Below are positions 1-13,544 of a stretch of DNA of 64,000 bases, one piece after another. A program made the translations under genes and the position numbers. Origin of the DNA: Amaranthus tricolor (Eukaryota > Streptophyta > Magnoliopsida > Caryophyllales > Amaranthaceae); the NCBI RefSeq assembly GCF_026212465.1, contig NC_080057.1, forward strand, positions 17,917,869 to 17,981,868, written 5' to 3'. Below the pieces are notes generated by a model. That model did no database searches, had not been told where the DNA came from, and saw only the letters and a program-made list of their open reading frames with translations. The number at the start of each line of letters is the position of its first letter. The stretch's first letter is position 1.

Positions 1-537
1 TAGTTGGGCGCTGGATCCTTTCGGACCTGGAGAACGTATGACACTGGGTTGGAGTTTGGTGAACCAACTGGTCGTTCCTCTAGTTGAAGTATCGGGCCCT
101 TTTTTCGTTGCCTAGGTTACACCTTCGGAATACCCCAGAAGGGAATTTTTCTATACTTCCTTCAATCTTAACTTTACGCCACGCCGACCCCCCTTTCGTC
201 ATAAGGCGTGGAATTAGACCAAGGGTTGGTTTCTCAAGTAGGAACTAGTCCTTCTGATTTCGCACGTAGGAGATCGAGACACAGCCCCAGGACTATAGAG
301 AAAGATGTAGATCGATCGCCCCCTAGATAGACAACTACATAGAGGGTCTCTACAAGTCTTTCTATTCTTTCTTTCAGAACCTGCGTAAGATCAATATCAC
401 AACCAATGAAGTCTGCAAGTTTCACATATCATATAAAGTAATACCCGCTCCGATAGTTTACGATATAGATATATATGAGTTTACGAAAAAATGAGAAGAA
501 AATAGATTAATGGATATCGGTAGTTGTCCGGTCGTAC
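1..537 (-). other. nad2: nad2 intron 2, 5' half (trans-spliced)
   Basis: This stretch follows nad2 exon 2 on the minus strand and begins with GTACG at 537-533, a usual variant of the group II 5' splice signal GTGCG. The matching 3' half with its domain V lies more than 52 kb away on the plus strand before exon 3, so the two halves must pair as separate transcripts. The intron half runs off the window at position 1. Small ORFs here have no recognisable product. Confidence 0.8.
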
Positions 538-929
538 CCAAACAATAATATTCCAGAAGAAAATGCACCTAAGATCAAATATTTCGAGCCGGCTTCCGTA
601 GAAAATTCAGACTTTCTTTTTGATGCTGCGATCACATAAAAACATAAACTTTGAGGCTCAATAGCTAAATACATGGCAATTAGATCATGAGCCGAGATCA
701 TAAAGAGCATACTGCGAGTAGGAAGTGAAATTAATACAATGAATTCAAAAGCATCAAACCTCTCTTGTTCGAAAAAATCAAAACACATCGAAATGGTACC
801 AGCCGTACTTAATAATAGAAGGATTTGGCAGAAATATGTAAAATTGTCCCTCTTAAAAAGATTATTCCAGAATAAATGGGCAATAGTTAGGAGAGGTGCG
901 CCAGCAGCGAGCAAAAGCAAGGTTATTAG
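538..929 (-). CDS. nad2: NADH dehydrogenase subunit 2, exon 2
   Basis: This exon encodes the middle of NAD2, a proton-pumping membrane subunit of complex I in the inner mitochondrial membrane. It is 392 bp, the usual length in flowering plants. It starts in phase 0 with codons for LITLLLLAAG and ends with GG, the first two bases of a codon completed by the T that opens exon 3. Recognisable family segments are LLTIAHLFWN, FDAFEFIVLI and YLAIEPQSLCFYV. The frame is open throughout. The exon is joined in cis to exon 1 (about 960 bp upstream on the same strand) and in trans to exon 3 at 53295. Confidence 0.95.
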
Positions 930-1888
930 ATACCTCAGGAAAGCCCGGCCAGAACCACACGTGCAAGTTTCCCTGCATGTGGCTCGTCCGTGATAACTTC
1001 TTCGAATTTGCGTGAACTAGCGGACCGATCACTAAGTGAGGATGCTCCCTACAGCATGAGCGAACCTTTTCGGAACCGGTTAGGAATGGGCGCCATTACC
1101 CCAGCCCGGATCCAGCCAGGTTCTATTGATCATGTCCTCTTCCCAACAGTTGTACTTTGTCTTGGGGCGTCTTTGGCTTTACGAGAGAAAGCCCGCCGGA
1201 GAAAGCCATGTGCCCGTAGGTAAGCTCTATCTTTTTCTTTCAGAACCTGTGCTCGAGAAGGTCCCCCAGTTCCTCGGAAGCACCTCGATCTTACATGAGA
1301 CTCGGGATATTTCCCACTCTTCGCTCATCCATTCTGCCCGCTCGTCCAGACGCGGCGCCCTTTCTCATTATCATCTACCGCCCTTTCTTTCCTCCCGGCT
1401 ATTCACGCATGAAGATCGTCGTATGTATGCTCGACTTCGGTTGCCGGTTCTATAGGTAAGAGTACATTATGGCAGGATCAGTCACCTGGGCAAACCAACC
1501 TTCCTCCAAGAAGAATTGTGCTATGCCCTCTCGACCCCTATAGAGCGAAAGAGCTGCCTGGTGATCCCTAGGTTGCAGCACGTCCCTTTGTTAACTCCTC
1601 GCGCCACTGCCGCCGTTTCTAGGACCGACCGACGCTTTAGCTGCACAGGTACCTACGTAGTGTAGTGTCGGTCGCACATTCAACATAGTGTTCGGACTCA
1701 TGTGCCTTCCAGAACCAGGGGTCTTCGAGCCTGCTGCGTACGATTAGCCAGCCTTGCGACGGCAAAAGGATTAGACGTCCTCCCATGCTACGGTTCCCTG
1801 CGGTCCGAACCCGGTGCCGCATTAGGTTAGGGAGCTGGGCGATAATAGCTCCTCCGCATCCCAAAGCGCGCTGCCCTCCTAGGCGCGC
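930..1888 (-). other. nad2: nad2 intron 1 (cis group II)
   Basis: The 959 bp between exons 1 and 2 begin with GCGCG on the minus strand. Near the 3' end (plus positions about 953-985) they carry a domain V hairpin of the form GAGCCACATG...GTGTGGTTC. No maturase or other coding region is seen inside. The plus-strand ORFs across 990-1455 are chance frames through intron sequence. Confidence 0.85.
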
Positions 1889-2041
1889 AACACTAAGTAA
1901 TCCAAGCCAACCCACATTACTGACTAACGGTGGATAATCATATTTCTTAGAGGTACTAAAAACAACTCCATGAATGAGCAAAATGAAGGTTGCATTAATG
2001 AGAAAGATCTCTGGGGAAACCGCTAAAAAAAGATTGAACAT
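1889..2041 (-). CDS. nad2: NADH dehydrogenase subunit 2, exon 1
   Basis: This is the first exon of the complex I subunit NAD2: 153 bp, starting with ATG at 2041 (MFNLFLAVSPEIF) and ending in phase 0 after codons for LLSV at 1889. The length and boundary match the usual angiosperm exon 1. Translation past 1889 immediately departs from NAD2, which fixes the splice site. The exon is hydrophobic, as expected for the first membrane helix. It belongs to the exon 1-2 transcription unit and needs trans-splicing to exons 3-5 elsewhere in the genome. Confidence 0.95.
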
Positions 2042-2161
2042 GTGAGAGGATCCGAACGAATTCTGCTTTCATTTCCCCTGTATAGAGCACTGAGTTACTA
2101 AGGTTACGGTCTTCATCCCACAATGAGGTCTTTTCGGAATGCCATGATCTCTTTTTAGAGC

Positions 2162-2202
2162 GTATAAAGGGAGGGAATTCTAAAAGTAACTCTTTCCAAC
2201 CT
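2162..2202 (+). repeat. 41-bp dispersed repeat, copy 1
   Basis: These 41 bases, beginning GTATAAAGGGAGGGAATTCT, recur exactly at 36300-36340. Copy 1 runs straight into the hairpin array that starts at 2200. In copy 2 the CCTT is followed by unrelated sequence, so copy 2 looks like the empty site. Confidence 0.85.
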
Positions 2203-2324
2203 CACTCTTTAGAGTGAGTTACTGCGTAACCTTAAGCTTCGCTTAAGCTACTACATAACCTTACCCTAACGAGTAAGCAAATAGGAATTACCTGACTCTT
2301 TTGAGTCAGTAAGTAAACTGCCTT
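2200..2324 (+). repeat. Tandem array of four hairpin mini-elements
   Basis: Four hairpins lie head to tail, each followed by a short constant tail and CCT(T), and neighbours share the CCTT. The hairpins are CTCACTCTTTAGAGTGAG, CTTAAGCTTCGCTTAAG, a CCCTAACGAGTAAG form and TGACTCTTTTGAGTCA. The tails are TTACTGCGTAACC, CTACTACATAACC, CAAATAGGAATTACC and a GTAAACTGCC form. The array lies just downstream of the cox1 3' end (minus strand), where it could act as a stem-loop RNA 3' end. Confidence 0.85.
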
Positions 2325-2400
2325 AGAAAAAGAAGAAGTTCTGTTAGGTTCTTAGTTGCTTTTCCTTCGTCTCTTTCATTTTAAAAAGTTTTCTTTGACT

Positions 2401-6707
<4,307 letters not shown>

Positions 6708-6776
6708 CCTTAAGTCTAGCCTTTTGGCTTAATTTACTACATAACCTTAGCTAGCACTAAGCTATTTCATAACCTT
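6708..6776 (+). repeat. Two tandem hairpin mini-elements
   Basis: The first unit has an AGCC-TTTT-GGCT stem and the tail TTACTACATAACC. The second has the hairpin CTTAGCTAGCACTAAG and the tail CTATTTCATAACC. Both end in CCTT. The second unit recurs in reverse orientation inside the 20833-20952 array. Confidence 0.75.
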
Positions 6777-6799
6777 ACGGGGAAGAAGATTCATTTCTT

Positions 6800-7175
6800 T
6801 TGCGATTGATCTCGTCCTTTTTTGAGTTGCCCATCATAGACAACACGGGAACGGATTGGTCGACGAAAACTGGAATTCCAATTGTGACTTTTCTCACCCC
6901 CTTTTTATTTAATTATTTTCTAGATGAGTTGGACGAAGCCCACTTTCCAAACTTTCGATATGCGCGTCATTACCATGAGATCTTTGTTCCTATCTTTTTG
7001 GGGGAATTTTCTGTCCCAAGATTTAGGGGTCTATTGGAAGAGCTGGGTCTGTTTGTGAACGTTATAGGTATAGTTCCGGGGGGCGTCCCAATTGACTGCT
7101 TTATTGTACCGGCAAGCCCTGCCTATCAATGCAATAGCTTCGACCGCAAGGAACAAACCGTAGCTACCCTGCTTC
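6800..7175 (+). pseudogene. Possible reverse-transcriptase fragment
   Basis: An open frame of about 125 codons uses a TTG start. Its segment TPFLFNYFLDELDEAHFPNF followed by RYARHYHEIF resembles the part of group II or retroplasmid reverse transcriptases where a fingers motif (SPLLFNIYLDELD) precedes the YADD palm motif. YHE stands where the catalytic YADD would be, so the product would be inactive. The end of the frame past about 7175 is antisense to a LINE fragment and is probably not part of it. A hairpin array lies just upstream. The assignment is tentative. Confidence 0.3.
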
Positions 7176-7176
7176 A

Positions 7177-7389
7177 ACTCAATATTCCCCACCCGAGCTT
7201 CATAAGAAAAGCTTCATTATTCTGACTCATCCTCCCTATGCCTAAACCCCCATTAACCTTTGGTTGGCAAACCTGCTCCCACTTAACAAGATGGGGCTTC
7301 TTCTTCTCATTCGTAGACCCCCAGATAAAAGATCTACTGTGAGCTTCAATCTCTTCACAAGTCAATGTTGGCAGCTTAACCGTTTGCAT
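7177..7389 (-). mobile_element. LINE reverse-transcriptase C-terminal fragment
   Basis: The minus-strand translation contains CEEIEAHSRSFIWGSTNEKK, HLVKWEQVCQPKVNGGLGIG and NEAFLMKLGWGILS. This is the conserved zinc-binding region that follows the reverse transcriptase in plant LINEs. Only about 70 residues remain, so it is a nuclear-derived scrap with no function expected. It is truncated on both sides. Confidence 0.75.
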
Positions 7390-8975
7390 TGTATACGTGG
7401 GTAGGGCCGAATCACCCTTACTCAGTCAGTCATTTCGGCCCGCCAAGGAAAGCTGGTTGAGTTTCCATCCACTCAATCTATCCCGAACTCTATCAACAAT
7501 ATATTTAAAATTTCGGTAACTCGCTCATGGAGTAATGAAACACCAAGATACTAACCTAGGTTAGATGTAAGGGAGAACCCAAACTCCCTACTAATGGCTT
7601 GCTTACCTGGAATGAAAGACAGAGAAAGGAAGGAATAGGTATGAAATTACTTACTTGTTAGAGGAGACCTCGCCTTTGATTCTTTCTTAAGGCCGGGCTT
7701 AGAAGGAGTTTTCAGGTCAGAATGTGTATGATTGTCTTACTACTCATGACGCCAGCATAGTGCTTTTCTCCTATGTTCTAATAAGCGGTAAGAGAGAATC
7801 ACTCTCTCCCAAGGGGGTTAGACAACGACTCTATGCTAGCAGAGCGTGAAGCGCACAGCATAAGCACAAACAGATAAAATAGGTTAATAGCAAACCGAGG
7901 TACGATATTAGCTAGCCTCAGCAGTGCTTACCCTGTGTGCGCACTCTAATCTACATGATGCCAAAGACTGGAGAGTTCAACTAACTCACAATACGTTATC
8001 GTAGGCAGCTTTGCACACCTGCAGACCGCTTTCGCGGGAGTGCCCGGTTGGGCGCTGACTTACGAGACTGGCTAATCCAGTCGTGGCTAAACCGAGAACC
8101 AAAGATGATAACTCATCACTTCACTACTAGCTTCCTTTCCACTAGCAGCAGCAATAAGTATCTCATCAAGGCCTGGTCCAGTACGACTGCATTCCACCCA
8201 TAAGTGAATAGGCAAAACACCAAGCACAGCTGCAGTTGTAAACTGCCAACTGTATTGATGACTGCAACGATTGACAGACAATATGGTCAGTAGATAAGGT
8301 GTCTTGGAGAGATTTCCATCTCCAAGGCGCCCGCCCCACCTTTGAAGGCAAGAGTCCTACAATGAGACATCAAAGCAGAACTTGCGTTTGGCTTGTTCAA
8401 TAAGCAGCGCCTTACCTACTAAGCTAAGCTTTAAAGAGTAATCCACCGCAACAGAAACTTATTTTTTTGATCTTCCTATTCTATATAGAAATAGAAAAAG
8501 CGAGAAACCAGTACCAGCTTCTCGCCAACCGTGCTTCCTACCAACTCCGCCAACCCCAGACGGTCCTATTGATTTAGCCGCACCGGAACCCGCAACTGCC
8601 GCCTCTACTCCGACAGCTACTGACTTTTCTGATGAATCTTAGCTTGCTTTTGAATACAGTAAAAGTGGGACCTCCCTTGTTCTCGCATTCCTTGCCTTGG
8701 CCCGGCCTTCAATCAAAGGCTAGTCATCATTAGCTCATTGGCTTGCTTTCTGATAGCATTCTCCCCGGCGTCCTTCCTCCGGGGAGATATGTGATACTTG
8801 TCTACGAGTGAGAGGTCGGCAGTGATAGTTGTGTACGATTGCGATGTTCGAAGTGATCGCACTACTCTCGTTTTCTTCGAGCGAGCTGTCTGCCAGTATG
8901 ATTGATGGGTCTACCCGAAGTGAGTAAAGGTCGAAGGTCTGTGTCTGTGCTTGATATCTGGAACCTTTTCCTAAC
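7390..8975. other. Spacer without recognised genes
   Basis: No gene or RNA was recognised on either strand. Short minus-strand frames across 8087-8351 match nothing I know. Confidence 0.5.
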
Positions 8976-9009
8976 CCTTAATGCTTTGCATTAAGTACTA
9001 CATAACCTT
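8976..9009 (+). repeat. Hairpin mini-element
   Basis: The unit is CCTT, the hairpin CTTAATGCTTTGCATTAAG, a TACTACATAACC tail and CCTT. It abuts the truncated end of the copia reverse-transcriptase fragment on its right. Confidence 0.85.
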
Positions 9010-9231
9010 CATATGAAAACAGGTATGCAAATATTTAAATGAAGCAATGGCAGAAGAATCATTACCAGAGACGATCAAATCATCTACATAGACAAGGACA
9101 TTGAGTTGCACTGGACCTTGTTGAAGAGTGAAAAGAGAGTAGTCTGAGTAGGACTGCTGAAACCCATACTTCTTCAATGATGCAGCCAATTTAGCAAACC
9201 AGCATCTCGGGGCCTGACGTAACCCATACAT
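9010..9231 (-). mobile_element. Ty1/copia reverse-transcriptase fragment
   Basis: The minus-strand frame opens with MYGLRQAPRCWFAKL and carries the catalytic YVDD box in VLVYVDDLIVSGND, then FHMK, where RT normally continues with DLG. It is cut at the AAGG of a hairpin mini-element on one side. On the other side it ends inside a 24-bp sequence repeated at 54015. It represents about 75 residues of the palm domain of a nuclear copia element. Confidence 0.85.
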
Positions 9232-9254
9232 TTAGTACTGTACCCTACCCCCGA
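9231..9254 (+). repeat. 24-bp repeat, copy 1
   Basis: The 24 bases containing TTTAGTACTGTACCCTACCC recur exactly at 54015-54038. This copy marks the left limit of the copia RT fragment. Confidence 0.8.
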
Positions 9255-10093
9255 TTTGGGTTTATTGCAATATTTTTTGGGTCAACTCTTCAGGTTGGAG
9301 GAGACAGATTGTTCATGATGGTTTAAGTTGGTGAAAGGTAAGCCGACCAAGTTGATTAGGAAAAAGAGCAATTGAAGAATCAGAGGGACAATTAATAGCA
9401 TGTCGACATCTCGATGTGATATTCCAATCAATGGTTGGATGATCAATACCATCGACCTATTCCACTGCTGAATGACGGAAGCTTTTTCTTACTGATGGAC
9501 TGATCCAGGGAATTCAGACTGACGGTTAGATGGTTGTTAACTTGTGTCCTTCTCTTCCTTCCCCACCTCCTTCGCGCAACTCCTTAGTAAGGGCTTCGCT
9601 CGAGTGTCGTTCCCAGGGCTAAATAGGTATGATCCATCCTTCCAAAAGAAGAGAGCTAGGCACCAGCTTCAGAATGAGAATCTTCAACGGGGATCCTTCC
9701 TTCAGTTTAGCAATCAATTAGATCCCGACTGCCTTAGCCTTGATGAAGCATAGCTTGCCGTTTGATGCGGAACATTGAGACATCGACTTTAAAGCATCTC
9801 GTAGTTGATCGGCCATCAACAGTACCAACATGGACAAGGACTGCTGAACATGGATAGAACGAGAGTCGAACTCGCGACTCAATCACTCTCTTGCTATTTT
9901 TGACCCGCGGGGAGCGCAGCAACCAAGGTGCATATTTTCATATAGAAAGAAGTGAAGCGTAGCGATTCGTACTACCGGAAAAGTTTCGCTAACCGGCGGG
10001 CAATAGAGTCCGCCGATAGGCGCAAGCAAAGCGTAGCGAATCGCATAGATAAGCCACTTATTCCTAATAAATAGGCGTAAGGGCGGGCGAAGG
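9255..10093. other. Spacer without recognised genes
   Basis: No coding region or RNA was recognised between the copia scrap and trnS. Confidence 0.5.
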
Positions 10094-10180
10094 GGATGGA
10101 TGTCTGAGCGGTTGAAAGAGTCGGTCTTGAAAACCGAAGTATTGATAGGAATACCGGGGGTTCGAATCCCTCTCCATCCG
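10094..10180 (+). tRNA. trnS-UGA: tRNA-Ser (UGA)
   Basis: This 87-nt class II tRNA has the acceptor stem GGATGGA/TCCATCC. The anticodon loop is CTTGAAA (UGA) and the long variable arm of serine tRNAs is present. The T arm contains GGTTCGAATCC. It is the native mitochondrial form. It reads UCN serine codons. Confidence 0.95.
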
Positions 10181-10645
10181 CGAGGTCATAAGTTGATAAA
10201 GGGATCTGAACCTAAGGCTTCCTCGAGGACTCTATCTTTGACTTTCAGTCTAGTGCCAATTATGTGATGTATTATAAAAAAAAAATGATCTTAGCATATA
10301 TAGCGTCAGATGTTATGAAAGTAAGTCGATCTCCGAAAGCGAAGAAATAAAATCAAAGCGCATTGGAATCTTCGATCATATAGAATGTGTGCCGCGAGTG
10401 ATCCGTCTGCGCAAAGGCAGAATAGCAGATTGGCTTGTCTTGCCTCTATCTTCCGGGGACTCCTAGGGCTCTTTCTATTTTCTATTTCTATCAATTGAAG
10501 AAGAGAGAGGGTAGAAAAGAAGGGGATGGATGGCTGGGCCATGAGAAGGAAGGCTAGCTATATTCTTAACACACACATGCAAGTCGGACGGGGGGAAGAG
10601 GCGGGGTAGAGTAATTGGAAAACTCATTTAAAGAAATGCTTATCA

Positions 10646-10678
10646 AAGGTAGTTTACTTACTTACTTGTTAGAGTAAG
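10646..10678 (-). repeat. Hairpin mini-element
   Basis: AAGG, a GTAGTTTACTTA tail and the hairpin CTTACTTGTTAGAGTAAG. The final boundary reads AAGA instead of AAGG. Confidence 0.8.
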
Positions 10679-10740
10679 ACAGGTTGGTTCGAGAGCCCCT
10701 TGGTCAAAGCAAAGGAAAGAGGGGTCCTGATTCCGGGACG

Positions 10741-10846
10741 GAGCCGTATGACGCGAGAGTGTCACGTACGGTTCCTTTGAGAAGGGTGTGATACCACCAC
10801 CTATCAGGCCCGACGAGCGGTCCACGGAGCTGCATCCTTACTCACC
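10741..10846 (+). other. nad1: nad1 intron 4, 3' end (domains V and VI)
   Basis: Positions 10741-10774 form a textbook domain V hairpin, GAGCCGTATG...CACGTACGGTTC. A domain VI-like stretch follows up to the exon at 10847. matR, which normally sits in this intron, is not upstream in the window. The intron is therefore either very long or split, with exon 5 joined in trans. Confidence 0.8.
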
Positions 10847-11105
10847 CGGTCTATGCACATTGCTTTTTCCAGGAGGTTGGCCGCCTATCCTAGATCTTCC
10901 CATTTCCAATAGGATCCCGGGCTCGATCTGGTTTAGTATCAAGGTGATTCTCTTTCTCTTTCTATATATATGGGTCCGTGCAGCATTTCCACGATATCGT
11001 TATGATCAATTAATGGGACTTGGCCGGAAAGTGTTCTTGCCTCTATCATTAGCTCGGGTAGTCGCCGTTTCTGGTGTTTTAGTCACCTTTCAATGGCTCC
11101 CTTAA
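10847..11105 (+). CDS. nad1: NADH dehydrogenase subunit 1, exon 5
   Basis: This is the last exon of NAD1, the complex I subunit at the junction of the hydrophilic and membrane arms near the quinone site. The 259 bp encode [19 protein letters not shown], then [20 protein letters not shown], and end FQWLP with TAA at 11103-11105. That matches the usual exon length and C-terminus. It opens with the last base of a split serine codon. No other nad1 exon is in the window, so the mRNA must be completed by splicing to distant exons. Confidence 0.95.
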
Positions 11106-11370
11106 TTATGTGCGAGGAATTGCTCTATTGAGTAATGGGAAGCGGGCTACTCCCCGAAAATGTCCATAGTTGGTTGGGGATTCCTTCGCTTTAGTAAGGT
11201 GAATCTTATTTTCATTTCTCTTTTGAATGAATTCCCCATACGTAGATCGCGCTCGATATTATGTATTTACTTATCGTTTTTTTGCCCTTGCTTAGTAGTT
11301 TCGTGGCAGGTTCGGACGTTTTCTAGAAAATACTCTAGTTACGCAGCATTCTTTTTCATTTCTCGTTCTT

Positions 11371-12075
11371 GTGTTCTTCGCTATCTCTATTTTCATTTTC
11401 ATTTATAGAAGGCAAACGAAGAGTACTTTTTCTCTTCTATTGCTCATTCTAATTCATTTTCTCGTCCTTTTGTTCTGTTTTTTATTACGCTTCTTTCTTT
11501 TTGAGCAAGTTTTGGCTTTAGGGAGCGTTGTGGCGTCTGCCCTTTTTGTTCCCCATTATGTCTCATCTGGTTCTAGTGGTGGCGAATTGAGTGGTCCCCC
11601 ACCTTTAGAATCCTCCTCGAGTACGGAATCGAGAAAGACTTATAGGAATATTATAGGGGCCTAGAACGAGGGTAGAGTTCGAGATCACTTTAATCAAGCC
11701 GTCGATGTAGATGACTATTTCTTTGTTTTTGATCGAAGGAACTTTGAATTACGGGTGTTGGAGCAAAAGGGCCTATTGCAAGATAGGCTCTTTGAGCTCA
11801 TGCTCGCGCAGAGCAATTTGGAAAGTATTTATAAGGTATGCCTCCATAATGGTCAAACTGATATTAGGAGGGAGGCTTACGAATTCCTCCAAGAAAAGGT
11901 TAAACCATTCAGCGACCCCTCCTTTGCTGATCAGCGGGCTCTCATGTCCGCTAATCAGAATTCCTTTACTCAGCAACTGAACGAGCACGGTAGAAATTCT
12001 GAAATTTACCAAGAGTTCTACCGGCATTTTACGGATGAAGACGTCCGTCGCTCGCTCGGGTTGCCCCTACCATAG
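11371..12075 (+). pseudogene. Interrupted ORF between nad1 exon 5 and nad4L
   Basis: One reading frame runs from a GTG at 11371 to a stop at 12075, broken only by a TAG at 11662-11664. The first part is strongly hydrophobic (LLLILIHFLVLLFCFLLRFF) with a serine-rich tail. The part after the stop is hydrophilic and helical, with segments such as FELMLAQSNLESIYKVCLHN and NSEIYQEFYRHFTDEDVRRS. The frame stays open for about 135 codons after the TAG, which suggests one membrane-anchored protein with a recent nonsense change rather than two ORFs. I do not recognise the family. The upstream frame also contains stops. Confidence 0.45.
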
Positions 12076-12147
12076 GGGGGGGTTTCTTTTCTTTCTTTTT
12101 TTTTAAGTTTTAACATTTGAATTTCTCTTACATTCTACGTTCCCGAA

Positions 12148-12450
12148 ACGGATTCTATAAAATATTTTACATTTTCTATGATCATCTTTATTTCAGGTAT
12201 TCGGGGAATTCTCCTTAATAGACGAAATATTCTTATTATGTCAATGTCAATTGAATCAATGTTATTAGCTGTGAATTCGAACTTTATGGTATTTTCTGTT
12301 TCTTTGGATGATATGATGGGTCAATTATTTGCTTTATTGGTTCCAACGGTGGCAGCTGCGGAATCTGCTATTGGGTTAGCCATTTTCGTTATTACTTTCC
12401 GAGTCCGGGGGACTATTGCTGTAGAATCTATTAATAGCATTCAAGGTTAA
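12148..12450 (+). CDS. nad4L: NADH dehydrogenase subunit 4L
   Basis: This is a small three-helix membrane subunit of complex I. The ACG at 12148 is taken as the start because plant nad4L normally begins with an ACG that RNA editing turns into AUG. From there the product has the usual 100 residues, with conserved [32 protein letters not shown] and the C-terminus SINSIQG. The first genomic ATG at 12178 would lose ten conserved residues (coding DSIKYFTFS and neighbours). atp4 follows about 200 bp downstream, the common angiosperm order. Confidence 0.93.
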   Translation, partial: TDSIKYFTFSMIIFISGIRGILLNRRNILIMSMSIESMLLAVNSNFMVFSVSLDDMMGQLFALLVPTVAAAESAIGLAIFVITFRVRGTIAVESINSIQG

Positions 12451-12487
12451 ACATGACTCCTAGAAAGTTACCAAAATACGAAGTTCT

Positions 12488-12517
12488 TTCCGTAAGCTTC
12501 GCTTAAGCGACTTCATA
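12488..12517 (+). repeat. Hairpin mini-element (ACG-boundary variant)
   Basis: A variant unit between nad4L and atp4 carries CGTAAGCTTCGCTTAAGCGA and ends CTTCATA. Its 30 bases recur exactly, inverted, at 33226-33255. Confidence 0.75.
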
Positions 12518-12653
12518 CGTTCTCTTCTTTCTTTTTACTTGGTTGGCAGGATCAGGGCCTTTCTCACTGGGCGAGCGCATCCGATTCTTAAGTGCTTTCT
12601 TAAACCACTTCCCGTTCAGTTGCTGAAAGATAAAGATAAGCTTTCTAAACTAA

Positions 12654-13250
12654 ATGATAAAGAGTTCCACGAAGATGCAGGCTAGAAAGATGCTATTTGC
12701 TGCTATTCTATCTATTTGTGCATCAAGTTCGAAGAAGATCTCAATCTATAATGAAGAAATGATAGTAGCTCGTTGTTTTATAGGCTTTATCATATTCAGT
12801 CGGAAGAGTTTAGGTAATACTTTCAAAGCGACTCTCGACGAGAGAATCCAGGCTATTCAGGAAGAATCGCAGCAATTCCCCAATCCTAACGAAGTAGTTC
12901 CTCCGGAATCCAATGAACAACAACGATTACTTAGGGTCAGCTTGCGAATTTGTGGAACCGTAGTAGAATCATTACCAATGGCACGCTGTGCGCCTAAGTG
13001 CGAAAAGACAGTGCAAGCTTTGTTATGTCGAAACCTAAATGTTAAGTCAGCAACACTTCCAAATGCCACTTCTTCCCGTCGCACCCGTCTTCAGGACGAT
13101 CTAGTCACAGGGTTTCACTTCTCAGTGAGTGAAAGATTTGTCCCCGGGTCTACGTTAAAAGCTTCTATAGTAGAACTCATTCGAGAAGGCTTGGTGGTCT
13201 TAAGAATGGTTCGGGCAGGGGGTTCTCTTAAGAATAAGGAAGACAAATAA
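12654..13250 (+). CDS. atp4: ATP synthase subunit 4 (b subunit, formerly orf25)
   Basis: This is the peripheral-stalk b subunit of the mitochondrial F1Fo ATP synthase, which holds F1 against rotation. The 198-residue product has the family segments QARKMLFAAILSICASSSKK, EEMIVARCFIGF, EKTVQALLCRNLNVK and GFHFSVSERFVPGSTLKASI. The start at 12654 gives MIKSSTKMQARK, aligned with the usual plant N-terminus. The frame is intact. Several residues differ from the usual plant protein in the way unedited codons would. It lies in the nad4L-atp4 block, probably co-transcribed. Confidence 0.95.
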   Translation: MIKSSTKMQARKMLFAAILSICASSSKKISIYNEEMIVARCFIGFIIFSRKSLGNTFKATLDERIQAIQEESQQFPNPNEVVPPESNEQQRLLRVSLRICGTVVESLPMARCAPKCEKTVQALLCRNLNVKSATLPNATSSRRTRLQDDLVTGFHFSVSERFVPGSTLKASIVELIREGLVVLRMVRAGGSLKNKEDK

Positions 13251-13544
13251 AATCGAATTCATGTTCATGCTAAGAGAAGAGCGGATCCAATACCAAGACG
13301 ACTTCTTTCTCAGAAAAGCAAGTACTTGAAGAATTTATTTTTTGATATCATGCCCTACGAGTAAGTCCCAAAAAGGACCCGCGAGAAGCCTTTTGCACCA
13401 AGCTAAGGAATGCAAAACTCGGCTTGGATCAAGGAGGGGCTCTTGGTCACAAAAGGGAATCTACTTCTTTCTTCCAAAACCTTTCTTTTTTTTCGGTATG
13501 CCGCTCCGCCTGCAAGGAGCGAAAAAAGAAATTGGTCTGTGGTG

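Noticed and set aside
990..1455. Two plus-strand ORFs of 77 and 109 codons
   Set aside because: They lie entirely in nad2 intron 1, antisense to it, and resemble no protein.
2200..2324. CRISPR-like array
   Set aside because: The units are hairpins with different sequence and no constant repeat-spacer spacing.
8040..8100. tRNA-like stem around GGCTAATCCAGTC
   Set aside because: No acceptor stem or T arm could be paired with it.
12178..12450. ATG at 12178 as the nad4L start
   Set aside because: The ten conserved codons upstream and the ACG at 12148 fit the edited start of plant nad4L better.
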